Origin: Rhodopirellula sp.
GTDB taxonomy: Bacteria > Planctomycetota > Planctomycetia > Pirellulales > Pirellulaceae
NCBI GenBank assembly: GCA_002689655.1
Contig: NZHC01000066.1
Coordinates: 93,977-157,976 of the forward strand
Direction: 5' to 3'
DNA length: 64,000 nt
A program made the translations under genes and the position numbers. Each line of letters starts with the position of its first letter. Position 1 is the first letter of the stretch. Under the pieces are notes generated by a model that worked only from the letters and a program-made list of their open reading frames with translations, did no database searches and had not been told where the DNA came from. Positions 45,553-54,889 of the stretch are shown here, one piece after another.

Positions 45553-48500
45553 ATGCAACGCAGATTCATGAAACTGTTTTTTCAGTGTGGTTACACCAGC
45601 ACACGATTGGTTCCTTTCTTGATTGTGTTACTGACGATCATAGGAGTGGACAGAGTCGTGGCCATAGAGGTGGATTTCAACACCCAGATTCGACCATTGA
45701 TTTCGAACAACTGTTTGACATGTCATGGACCCGATGAAGACGAACGGGCAGCTGGATTGCGACTCGATACTGAAGTAGGTTCGAGATTGGATTTGGGGGG
45801 ATACGCTGCGATTACTCCTGGGAATCCTGACGCCAGCGAACTGCTTCATCGGCTTAGCACTGACGATGAAGAATTGAAGATGCCGCCTGAAGGAAAAGGC
45901 AGGCGCTTGGAACCCCATGAGGTTGAACTCGTTCGTCGCTGGATTGCTGAGGGTGGAAGCTACGACAAGCACTGGGCGTACACAAAGCCCGCTCGCTCTC
46001 CCACGCCCACCGTGCAGTTGAAACAGTGGCCGCGTAACTCAGTCGACTACTTTGTTCTTGCTGAACTGGAATCGCGTGGACTCAGGCCTTCACCTGAAGC
46101 TGACCGATGGACACTGGCAAGACGTGTCTCGATGGATTTGATTGGACTGCCACCGACGTGGGAAGAAGCAAAGGCATTTGTGCAAGATGAATCCGATCAC
46201 GCTTATGAACAATATGTTCACCGTTTATTACAGAAGCCAGCTTTTGGTGAACGCTGGGCAAGAGTCTGGCTTGACCTTGCTCGCTACGCTGATTCCGCGG
46301 GTTACGCTGACGATCCGCCGCGAACTATCTGGGCTTTTCGTGACTACGTGATTAAGTCACTGAATGATAATAAGCCATTTGATCAATTCACCATCGAGCA
46401 AATTGCAGGCGATCTGCTGCCAAACCCAACACAGGAACAGTTGATTGCAACAGCCTTCCATCGCAACACTTTGACGAACAATGAAGGTGGAACCAATGAT
46501 GAAGAGTTTCGCAACGTGGCAGTCGTTGATCGCGTGAATACGACAATGGCTGTGTGGATGGGAACGACCATCGCGTGCGCGCAATGTCATACCCACAAGT
46601 ATGATCCCATCACACAGGAAGAGTACTTCAAGCTGTTTTCGTTTTTTAACAGCACTCAGGACGCAGATCGTCGAAATGAGAGTCCGACCATCAGCGTTTG
46701 GACGGATGAGCAAAATGCGGAAAAACAGTCTTTGGCAGAAGAAATAGCCTCGTTGCAACGTACCATCGACACTGATACGACTGAACTTCAAGAGGCAGCA
46801 GGTGAATGGTTGTCGGGCCTGAAAACGGAGGCTTCGTGGACAACCCTCGAGCCCTCTGCTCTGTCAGCAAATGGCCGTAAGTTGGGCGTGAAAGATGGAT
46901 GGATTGTGGCTGACGGAGAGAAGCCGGATACGGATCAATACCAGTTGACTTTTCCAGTGGAGAATGTCGATCTAGTTGGTCTGCGTTTGGAGTTGCCGGC
47001 AGCGCAGACGGACAACTTTGTTGTCTCTAATGTGAAGACGATGTTACAGAAAAAATCCAAAGTGGCGATCGATGCACAGTACATTCGAGTTGACCTGCCG
47101 GGCTCAGGGAAAATGATTCACCTCGCCGAGATACAGGCGTTTGTCGAGGGAAAGAACGTGGCGTTGGCAGGCACCGTCACAGCGAGTTCTGAGGACTTTG
47201 GTGGGAAGAATGAATATGCAAATGATGGGAAGACTGACGGGATTTTTAATAACCGTTCAGTGAGCCATACAAAAATCGAACAGAATCCGTGGATTGAACT
47301 TGATTTGGGAGAGGTGAAACCGATCGAGGGTGTTGCGATTTGGAATCGCACGGATGGGACTCCTGCAATTCAACAACGATTGAAGGGATATCGGGTTTCT
47401 CTCTTGAATGGTAACCGAGATGTTGTCTGGGAAGAGGTTCCCACGGATGTCCCTTCACCAAGTTCGGAATTCAACACAGGTGGTCCATCAATAATTCCTT
47501 TGGCTGTTGCGTTTGCCGATCATGAACAGAGCGGTTTTCCTGCAGCAGCAGCTCTGCAGGAAAATAAGAATGGGTGGGCGATTTCACCACAACAGGGACG
47601 TCCCCACACGCTCACGATCCTGCCGAGTCGGGCAGTATCGCTGAAAGATGTTGATCTGATCGTGACAATCGAGCAGGCATCCGCGCACCCGAAGCATCTG
47701 TTGGACCAGTTTCGTGTCTCGATGACTTCAGAGAAGGGACTCTCGGAAATCGCCGCGGTTCCATTGGAAATCCTGAATCTAGTCAGGCGGTGGCAGGATA
47801 AGCAGAAACTTAGTGATGACGAGTTGAAGAGGTTGTTTGGTTACCACCGCGGTATCACACCGCTACTGAAGACTCAAAGAGATGCATTGAGCAAAGCCAA
47901 AGCAAGTCTGGGAGCCATCAAACCTGCGACCACAGTACCAGTGATGGGGCAGTTGGCAGATTCAGCGAGACGCGAAACACGTGTGCAGATTCGTGGCAAT
48001 TACCAAAACACGGGGGCAGTTGTCGAAGAAGGAACGCCTGAGGTTTTTCATGGACTGCCCGAGGGAGGCAAGCCGGACCGCTTGGCGTTAGCCAAGTGGT
48101 TGGTCGATGATGAGAATCCCCTTACCGCACGTGTAATTGCGAATCGCCATTGGGAAGAGATTTTTGGCGTGGGAATCGTTCAGACGAGTGAGGAGTTTGG
48201 ATCACAGGGTGATTTGCCATCTCACCCAAAGTTACTTGATTGGCTGGCGGTTGAGCTACAGGAAGGAGGATGGGATTTGAAGCATCTCCTGACCGTTTTG
48301 GTGACATCAGCAACGTACCGTCAGAGTTCCTTTTCCAGCGAGGAATTGCGTCTTGCTGATCCGGGGAATCGGTTTTATGCGAGAGGGCCAAGATTTCGAG
48401 TTTCTGCGGAAATGGTGCGGGACCAGGCGTTGTTTGTCAGTGATCTGTTGAGCGACCGCATGTATGGACCACCGGTCAAACCTCCGCAACCGTCTTTGGG

Positions 48501-49014
48501 GCTCAAAGCAGCTTTCGGGTCAGCGACCGACTGGCAAGCGAGCAGTGGAGAGAATCGTTATCGGCGCGGGATCTATACTTCCTGGCGTCGTTCAAGTCCG
48601 TATCCTTCAATGGCTCAATTTGACGCGCCAAATCGTGAAGTGTGTACCGTGCGACGTATTCGCACCAATACACCACTGCAAGCTTTAGTGACTTTGAACG
48701 ATCCTGTTTATGTCGAAGCTGCTCAGTCGCTGGCTAGATTAATGATCGCACGGGGGGCGGATCCCGCCGAACGAATACAGTACGCCTTTAGACATTGCCT
48801 GCTTCGTGAACCTTCCGAAGCGGAAGTGAAACGAATTACCGAATTGTCCCGCGTTGTGGCTGAAAAATTCGAAGTGCAACCAGAGCAGGCAGAGCAGATG
48901 GCAACAGTGCCTCTTGGACCATTACCGGAAGGCGGAAATGTGATGGAGTTCGCGACTTGGACAGTTGTGGGCAACGTGATTCTAAATCTCGATGAGATGT
49001 TTATGAAACGTTAA
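45553..49014 (+). CDS. Secreted PSD1-type cytochrome-like protein with discoidin-like insert
   Basis: From the ATG at 45553 the product has 1153 residues. It has a signal segment (about 18-37) and a planctomycete-type cytochrome C region with a CLTCHG motif (54-59). A PSD1/DUF1549 domain follows (about 150-360), including CAQCHTHKYDP near 340. A beta-rich insert lies at about 505-630 with NPWIELDLG, which resembles an F5/8 type C (discoidin) carbohydrate-binding domain. A C-terminal DUF1553 domain occupies about 830-1110. Such proteins occur in many copies in planctomycetes, almost always followed by a DUF1501 gene, as here. They are thought to act in polysaccharide metabolism at the envelope, but their chemistry is unknown. 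The discoidin reading is by eye. Confidence 0.88.
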   Translation: MQRRFMKLFFQCGYTSTRLVPFLIVLLTIIGVDRVVAIEVDFNTQIRPLISNNCLTCHGPDEDERAAGLRLDTEVGSRLDLGGYAAITPGNPDASELLHRLSTDDEELKMPPEGKGRRLEPHEVELVRRWIAEGGSYDKHWAYTKPARSPTPTVQLKQWPRNSVDYFVLAELESRGLRPSPEADRWTLARRVSMDLIGLPPTWEEAKAFVQDESDHAYEQYVHRLLQKPAFGERWARVWLDLARYADSAGYADDPPRTIWAFRDYVIKSLNDNKPFDQFTIEQIAGDLLPNPTQEQLIATAFHRNTLTNNEGGTNDEEFRNVAVVDRVNTTMAVWMGTTIACAQCHTHKYDPITQEEYFKLFSFFNSTQDADRRNESPTISVWTDEQNAEKQSLAEEIASLQRTIDTDTTELQEAAGEWLSGLKTEASWTTLEPSALSANGRKLGVKDGWIVADGEKPDTDQYQLTFPVENVDLVGLRLELPAAQTDNFVVSNVKTMLQKKSKVAIDAQYIRVDLPGSGKMIHLAEIQAFVEGKNVALAGTVTASSEDFGGKNEYANDGKTDGIFNNRSVSHTKIEQNPWIELDLGEVKPIEGVAIWNRTDGTPAIQQRLKGYRVSLLNGNRDVVWEEVPTDVPSPSSEFNTGGPSIIPLAVAFADHEQSGFPAAAALQENKNGWAISPQQGRPHTLTILPSRAVSLKDVDLIVTIEQASAHPKHLLDQFRVSMTSEKGLSEIAAVPLEILNLVRRWQDKQKLSDDELKRLFGYHRGITPLLKTQRDALSKAKASLGAIKPATTVPVMGQLADSARRETRVQIRGNYQNTGAVVEEGTPEVFHGLPEGGKPDRLALAKWLVDDENPLTARVIANRHWEEIFGVGIVQTSEEFGSQGDLPSHPKLLDWLAVELQEGGWDLKHLLTVLVTSATYRQSSFSSEELRLADPGNRFYARGPRFRVSAEMVRDQALFVSDLLSDRMYGPPVKPPQPSLGLKAAFGSATDWQASSGENRYRRGIYTSWRRSSPYPSMAQFDAPNREVCTVRRIRTNTPLQALVTLNDPVYVEAAQSLARLMIARGADPAERIQYAFRHCLLREPSEAEVKRITELSRVVAEKFEVQPEQAEQMATVPLGPLPEGGNVMEFATWTVVGNVILNLDEMFMKR

Positions 49015-49066
49015 CGCTGCCTTTGGTCTCTTTCCTCAATCTCCACAATCCTAGTTCTAAACAGCC

Positions 49067-50518
49067 ATGACACGATTCCTCGAGCATCTCCAGCAACAGA
49101 CTCGTCGACACTTTTTTCAACAGTCCGCAGCAGGTCTGGGGGGGATTGCCTTAAACAGTCTGCTGGCTGGGGAAGGTAATGGTGCTGAAAGAACTGCTGC
49201 GAACCCGTTGGCGCCGCAGCAGTCGCATTTTCCCGCAAAAGCGAAACGTGTGATTTATCTTCACATGACTGGATCGCCACCAAATCTCGATTTGTTCGAT
49301 CGCAAGCCGGAGTTGGTGAAACGAAATGCGGAGGACTGCCCTGATCAGTTTCTCGCGGGCCGTAAATTTGCATTCACCTCTGGAGTCCCCAAGCTGATGG
49401 GTTCGCCAAGAAAATGGTCGCAAGTGGGCGAATCAGGGATGTGGATGTCGGATGCCATTCCGAATTTTCACGAGATCGCAGATGAAATGTGTGTGGTGCA
49501 CTCGATGCACACAGATCAATTCAATCACGCGCCCGCCGAGTTGCTCGTCTATACCGGTTCGCCGAGGTCGGGAAGGCCCTCCATCGGTTCCTGGGTCACC
49601 TATGGTCTGGGAAGTGAGAATGAGAACTTGCCCGGCTTTGTGGTGCTGATTTCAAGCGGTGTGCAACCCAATGGTGGGAAAAATTCGTTCGGCAGTGGCT
49701 TTCTGCCCTCGGTTTATCAAGGGGTCCAGTGCAGATCCAAAGGGGATCCCGTTCTGTACGCCTCAAATCCGCAAGGCATGGATCGCAGTATGCGGCGTCT
49801 GAGTCTTGATGCGCTCAAAGACCTCAACGAAGTTCAGGCCAAAGAACTGGGGCACCCCGAAACGTTGACCCGAATTTCACAGTATGAATTAGCATTTCGC
49901 ATGCAAACTGCAGTTCCAGAGGTGATGGATATTTCACAAGAGTCCCAGAAGACACTTGATCAATATGGGGCGAAAGTTGGTGGTGCCAGCCTCGCCAACA
50001 ATTGCCTGCTGGCGAGGCGATTGGTCGAGTCTGGGGTTCGATTTGTCCAGTTATTTGACTGGGGTTGGGATTTTCATGGAACCGGAAAACAGGAGGGTCT
50101 GACCGAGGGTCTGACCAATAAATGTGCCACGATGGACAAGCCGATTGCTGCCTTGATCAAAGACCTGAAGCAACGTGACATGCTGAAGGACACGCTTGTT
50201 GTTTGGGGGGGAGAATTTGGTCGAACCCCATTTCGAGAAGGACGCACGGCAAAGAGTGCTGTGCTTGGGCGCGATCACTATCCTGACGTTTTTTCGATGT
50301 GGATGGCGGGGGGCGGCGTGAAGGGAGGATTCGATTATGGAAGCTCAGATGAGTTGGGATTCAGCGTTGCAGAAAACCCTGTTCACGTCCATGATTTGCA
50401 GGCCACCATCCTCCACCAACTTGGTTTTGACCATGAGAAGCTCACGTACCGATTTCAGGGACGAGACTATCGTTTGACCGATGTACATGGCAAAGTTGTA
50501 AAAGATCTTTTGGCTTGA
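49067..50518 (+). CDS. DUF1501 protein, probable Tat-exported partner
   Basis: The 483-residue protein begins with a twin-arginine-like signal ([20 protein letters not shown]) and continues as a DUF1501 protein with an alkaline-phosphatase-like fold: [19 protein letters not shown] near residues 62-80, [10 protein letters not shown] near 146-155, and [10 protein letters not shown] near 380. It starts 52 bases after the PSD1-type gene, a pair seen repeatedly in planctomycete genomes, so the two products probably work together in the periplasm. The activity of DUF1501 is unknown. The two tandem EGLT codons at about 50095-50120 are a small in-frame duplication. Confidence 0.9.
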   Translation: MTRFLEHLQQQTRRHFFQQSAAGLGGIALNSLLAGEGNGAERTAANPLAPQQSHFPAKAKRVIYLHMTGSPPNLDLFDRKPELVKRNAEDCPDQFLAGRKFAFTSGVPKLMGSPRKWSQVGESGMWMSDAIPNFHEIADEMCVVHSMHTDQFNHAPAELLVYTGSPRSGRPSIGSWVTYGLGSENENLPGFVVLISSGVQPNGGKNSFGSGFLPSVYQGVQCRSKGDPVLYASNPQGMDRSMRRLSLDALKDLNEVQAKELGHPETLTRISQYELAFRMQTAVPEVMDISQESQKTLDQYGAKVGGASLANNCLLARRLVESGVRFVQLFDWGWDFHGTGKQEGLTEGLTNKCATMDKPIAALIKDLKQRDMLKDTLVVWGGEFGRTPFREGRTAKSAVLGRDHYPDVFSMWMAGGGVKGGFDYGSSDELGFSVAENPVHVHDLQATILHQLGFDHEKLTYRFQGRDYRLTDVHGKVVKDLLA

Positions 50519-50743
50519 TTTAAACGGACGCTGCAATCGGTGCGAATGTGCATTCATGCAATGAACTTCAACGCATCTTTGAAAATTCATCGGCAGTTGG
50601 TGATGAAGTTAAGGGAATTTTTTCAAAACCCACGCTGATTGTTACCGGCTAAAATGGGTGCATTCGCCCGTGTGTTTTAACCACAGTGTATTTCATACGC
50701 GGTGTGCTTTATCAACTTCGCTCCCCAGCAGGGTCGCTCCTTC

Positions 50744-53512
50744 ATGCGTTTTCAGTTGCTTCTGATTTTGGCTTGTTTCGTAGCGTTGCCATTGTTCGGA
50801 GCAGAGCGTGAGCAGTGGACAACCTCTCGTCTGATTGGATCGCCTGATCCACCTAAGCCATTCTCTGTTGAACGTGTTTATCCCAGCTTGCAATTCAATC
50901 AACCAGTTGAGCTGATGGCGGTGCCTGGGACTAACAAAATGATGATTTTGGAAGTGACGGGAAAGCTGTTTACGTTTGACAATGATGAGTCATGCGAAAG
51001 TGCTGAGCTGGTTGTTGATTTGAATCCTTTGATTGACAAGTTTCGACGTGCTTATGGGTTCGCATTGCATCCAGAATTTGCAACCAATCGGCAGCTCTTT
51101 GTCGCTTATGCGGGGGATCCTGTGGCTCGTCCCGATGGCACCAGGTTATCACGCTTTATCGTCAGTCAGGAGGAGCCATTGCGAATCGATACGGCCAGTG
51201 AAAAAGTGCTGATGACATGGCCGTCAGGTGGCCACAATGGCTGTGCTATACGCTTCGATTCAAAAGGGTTGCTTTACTTTTCAACGGGCGATGGTGCGAG
51301 ACCTTTTCCACCGGATGAATACAATGTGGGACAGAACCTCTCGGATCTGCGATCTTCGATTTGCAGGATCGATGTGGATCAGCCATCCAAGGAACTCATG
51401 TACTCGATTCCAGCAGACAATCCGTTTGTAGATGTGCCAGATGCACGCGGGGAGATCTTCGCTTATGGCTTCCGAAACCCGTGGCGTTTTACCATTGTGC
51501 CGGGAACGGATCAGATTCTTTGTGGTGATGTCGGGTGGGAATTGTGGGAGCTGATTTTTGATGTCAAACGTGGGGGCAACTATGGCTGGAGCATTTTTGA
51601 AGGGCCCCAGCCGATTCGCCGCGATGTGCAACCGGGGCCAACGCCCATTGAATTACCTCTTGTCGCTTATTCACATGCATTGGGGCAATCCGTGACGGGG
51701 GGGCATGTCTATCGGGGTCAGGAGCTTCCCGAGTTGAAGGATGTTTATCTGTACGGGGATTATGTCACCGGTTTGTTATGGGGGATGCGTCATGAGGGAG
51801 ATCAAGTGACGTGGAATCCAGTTCTTGCGGAAACAGGCTTGCCAATCATCACATTCGCTGAGACCCCAGACCATGAAACTCTGTTGGTGGGTTACGACGG
51901 TGGAATCTATCAATTGGTTAGAAACCAAGCTGCAAAGGCGGTGAGCGATTTTCCACGGCAATTGAGCTCCACAGGACTTTTTGCGGATACGCAGGAACTG
52001 GTGCCTGAAGCAGGGGTTGTTCCGTATCAGATCTCGGCGCACGCATGGCAGGGTGGTGGGAGCAGCGATTTTTTACTCGCAGTGCCGGGTCAGGAAACGA
52101 TTCAGATTGCCCGCTTGCAACGCGGTTGGAAATATCCTGCGGGTACTGTTTTTGCCAAGACTATTTCACTCGGCCGTGTGCGGGTTGAAACGCAAGTGTT
52201 GCACTTTGATGGTATTAATTGGCAGCCGTATAGTTATCTATGGAATGATGATCAAACTGATGCAGATTTGGTCGAAGCTGCTGGAGTCGAAAAGCAGGTG
52301 CGGTACGAACTGCAGGATGGGCAGTCAGCGACCACAGTTTGGAAAGTACAAAATCGAGCTCAATGTCGGTCGTGTCACGGTAGGCAAAATGGCGGAGCTG
52401 TCGGGTTTTCTCTGGAGAACCTGAGCGACGGACAAGTTCGTGATTTCGTGGAAACGGGCGTGATGAATCGCGCGGCGCCAAGGCAATGGAAGGTCGCAAG
52501 CATGGTGAGTCCACATGATTTGTCTCAGTCTCTTGATTCCCGTGCCAGATCCTATCTGGCGGCCAACTGTGCTCACTGTCATCGACGCGGTGGTGGTGGA
52601 ACTGTACCGGCTGACTTGTCGTATTCGACTGACCGAGGCCAGATGAATGTCGTGGGCGCTGAGCCAAGCCAAGGGAGTTTTGGCATTGCCAACGCCAAGG
52701 TTGTGGCTGCCGGACGACCATTGAAATCAACTCTTTTCTACCGTATGGCAACCAGTGGAAGCGGGCACATGCCCAAGCTGGGGCATTGGGATAATGATCG
52801 CGCGGGCTTGCAACTGGTGTATCAGTGGATTGCTTCATTGAAGTCATATGGTAGTGAATCTGAAGTCAGTGAAAATGCTGGATCAAGCAATACATCACTG
52901 GCTCTAAAGCACTTTGTGGAGTTGCTCTTTGACGACAAAATGACGCAACTGCAGTTGCAAGCAGCAGGGGAAAAAGCTCAAGCGTCCGGGACACCGTCCA
53001 CAGCAGCGTTGTTTGAAAGATTTCTGCCGATTCAAAATCGAAGAAAACGTTTGGGCAATAATGTCGATCGCGCAGTGTTGCTGGAGATGGTGGGAGATGC
53101 TGAGCGTGGTCGCGAGCGATTCCTCGATGGCCAGTCGATGCAGTGTTCCCTGTGTCACCGGGTACAAGGAAGCGGTCGCAGTGTCGGGCCGGACATGGAT
53201 GGAATTGGGAAACAACGGTCGCGGCGGGAGTTGCTCGATAGTGTTCTAGATCCTTCCAGGTTGATTGATCCCAAGTACCGTAGTCATCAGGTACTCAGTA
53301 CGGCCGGACAGTTGGTGAGTGGCCTGTTAGTGCGAGATACTGAGACCGAAATGGTGATACGTTCTGCAGATGGCAGGAATCACCGAATTAGTAAAGATGA
53401 AATCGAATCACGGCGTGTGCAAGAAGAGTCGTTGATGCCAACTGGCTTGACTGCGGAGCTTACCGCACAGGAAGTGGCTGACTTGCTGGCGTTTTTGGAA
53501 TCGTTGAAATAG
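50744..53512 (+). CDS. Secreted PQQ-type beta-propeller protein with multiple CxxCH motifs
   Basis: From the ATG at 50744 the product has 922 residues with a signal peptide (residues about 3-18, ending LFGAE). A glucose/sorbosone-dehydrogenase-like propeller (about 40-390) shows FALHPEFATN, GGHNGCAIRFD and YGFRNPWRF. Three CxxCH motifs follow: CRSCHG near 540, CAHCHR near 608 and CSLCHR near 801. The last lies in a planctomycete haem-binding domain (GRSVGPDMDGIGKQRSR, then LLDSVLDPSRLIDP). It may oxidise a sugar or related substrate and pass electrons to cytochrome c. PQQ dependence is inferred from the family. It follows the DUF1501 gene by 225 bases. The frame is open to 50702. Confidence 0.88.
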   Translation: MRFQLLLILACFVALPLFGAEREQWTTSRLIGSPDPPKPFSVERVYPSLQFNQPVELMAVPGTNKMMILEVTGKLFTFDNDESCESAELVVDLNPLIDKFRRAYGFALHPEFATNRQLFVAYAGDPVARPDGTRLSRFIVSQEEPLRIDTASEKVLMTWPSGGHNGCAIRFDSKGLLYFSTGDGARPFPPDEYNVGQNLSDLRSSICRIDVDQPSKELMYSIPADNPFVDVPDARGEIFAYGFRNPWRFTIVPGTDQILCGDVGWELWELIFDVKRGGNYGWSIFEGPQPIRRDVQPGPTPIELPLVAYSHALGQSVTGGHVYRGQELPELKDVYLYGDYVTGLLWGMRHEGDQVTWNPVLAETGLPIITFAETPDHETLLVGYDGGIYQLVRNQAAKAVSDFPRQLSSTGLFADTQELVPEAGVVPYQISAHAWQGGGSSDFLLAVPGQETIQIARLQRGWKYPAGTVFAKTISLGRVRVETQVLHFDGINWQPYSYLWNDDQTDADLVEAAGVEKQVRYELQDGQSATTVWKVQNRAQCRSCHGRQNGGAVGFSLENLSDGQVRDFVETGVMNRAAPRQWKVASMVSPHDLSQSLDSRARSYLAANCAHCHRRGGGGTVPADLSYSTDRGQMNVVGAEPSQGSFGIANAKVVAAGRPLKSTLFYRMATSGSGHMPKLGHWDNDRAGLQLVYQWIASLKSYGSESEVSENAGSSNTSLALKHFVELLFDDKMTQLQLQAAGEKAQASGTPSTAALFERFLPIQNRRKRLGNNVDRAVLLEMVGDAERGRERFLDGQSMQCSLCHRVQGSGRSVGPDMDGIGKQRSRRELLDSVLDPSRLIDPKYRSHQVLSTAGQLVSGLLVRDTETEMVIRSADGRNHRISKDEIESRRVQEESLMPTGLTAELTAQEVADLLAFLESLK

Positions 53513-53566
53513 GTCATCTGCTCATCTTGGTGAATCGATCTGGGCCAATGCTTGCTGCTGTGTGAT

Positions 53567-54889
53567 TCACTCTCGCCGGAGAGCCTCAATTGGATCCATC
53601 CGGGCGGCGCGGGTTGCAGGATAAAGGCCAAAGAAAATTCCCACTGCAACGGAAATGGCAAAGGCCAATGGAATGGACCAGGACACGACTATTGGGTTCA
53701 CATTCCTGATTGCGTCTGGGAGATTATTCATTGCATCGGGGACCCAAAGCTGCAGAATTTGTCGTAGCCACCCCATCATCAGTGGGCATGTCAGGCCGCC
53801 AGCGATTCCGGCGACTCCACCGATCGCAGACAGCACAATGGTTTCCGCAAGAAACTGTCGCGTGATGTCCTTGCGTTTGGCTCCGAGAGCTCTGCGAATA
53901 CCAATTTCTCTGGTTCGCTCGGTGACAGTTGCCAGCATGATGTTCATGATGCCGATACCACCAACGATGAGAGTGACTGCGGCAATCATCCCCATGAATA
54001 CCATGAACATCAGACGTGTGGTTTTTGCTTGCTCAAGAAGTTCCAACGGAACAACAACAGCGTAGTCTTTCTCGGTATGCAGTTTTTGCATCGTCCTTCG
54101 AATAGCGTCGGCCGTCGCGAGGACTTGATCAGAAGATTCCAGCTGAAATGTGATTTGGCTTAACTCAACCTCTTCTCCGGTTCTCTGGCCTGACTGTACG
54201 AAGAGGACACGATCACCAATCCGTTGCCAGAAGGTGGTCAGCGGTATGTAGACATCCTTGGCAAAGTCCTGCGCCGAAATGGATCCACCGATACCAGCAG
54301 TTGGATTTCGAGGCTGCATCACCCCAATGACAACGTAGGGTAGTTCACGGATGCGAATCACCTTGCCCATGGGATCCTCTGTTGAGAAAAACAGGTCAGC
54401 AGCTTCAGCAGCAAGTACGCATACATTGGCACGTTGTTGGACATCCACGTCAGCAATGAACCTGCCGCGGGCAAGCTTTAGATGCATGATTTCGGCGTAT
54501 TCGGGTGTGCAAGCTACCAGATGACTGGCAAGTGTTACGGCACCATAGTGGGCTTCACGCCGCGTTTCGCGGATTCGTACAGCGTTCTTGATCGTTGTGA
54601 TGCCGGTTAGTGCAGCAACATCCGATCGGCGGATACCATACTCAACATAAAAGTTTGATTCGTTTACCGAGTCATCCGGAGGAAGCACAGAACGTAGAAT
54701 GATATTTGTGGCGCCCAGTTCCGAAATCTGCCGTTGGGCTTCCTGACTGATTCCCTCTCCAATCGCGAGTAACCAGACAACACTGGCTACGCCAATGAAA
54801 ATCCCAAGCACTGTCAGTAATGACCGCATGGGATGCAGCAGCAGGCTCTTGATACCAAGGCGCCAGATCCGGGGACGCAGCAGGTTCAT
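53567..54889 (-). CDS. MacB-like ABC transporter permease (FtsX family)
   Basis: The 440-residue protein has one N-terminal membrane helix (about 22-45, LLTVLGIFIGVASVVWLLAI), a large periplasmic region (about 50-300), and three C-terminal helices in the FtsX pattern (MFMVFMGMIAAVTLIVGGIG, then ERTREIGIRRALGAKRKDI in the loop). This is MacB without its N-terminal ATPase domain. In the standard arrangement a separate ATPase gene lies next to it; none does here. It overlaps the MacA-like gene by four bases (ATGA). Substrates are unknown; relatives export antibiotics, peptides or lipoproteins. Confidence 0.9.
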   Translation of the reverse strand: MNLLRPRIWRLGIKSLLLHPMRSLLTVLGIFIGVASVVWLLAIGEGISQEAQRQISELGATNIILRSVLPPDDSVNESNFYVEYGIRRSDVAALTGITTIKNAVRIRETRREAHYGAVTLASHLVACTPEYAEIMHLKLARGRFIADVDVQQRANVCVLAAEAADLFFSTEDPMGKVIRIRELPYVVIGVMQPRNPTAGIGGSISAQDFAKDVYIPLTTFWQRIGDRVLFVQSGQRTGEEVELSQITFQLESSDQVLATADAIRRTMQKLHTEKDYAVVVPLELLEQAKTTRLMFMVFMGMIAAVTLIVGGIGIMNIMLATVTERTREIGIRRALGAKRKDITRQFLAETIVLSAIGGVAGIAGGLTCPLMMGWLRQILQLWVPDAMNNLPDAIRNVNPIVVSWSIPLAFAISVAVGIFFGLYPATRAARMDPIEALRRE

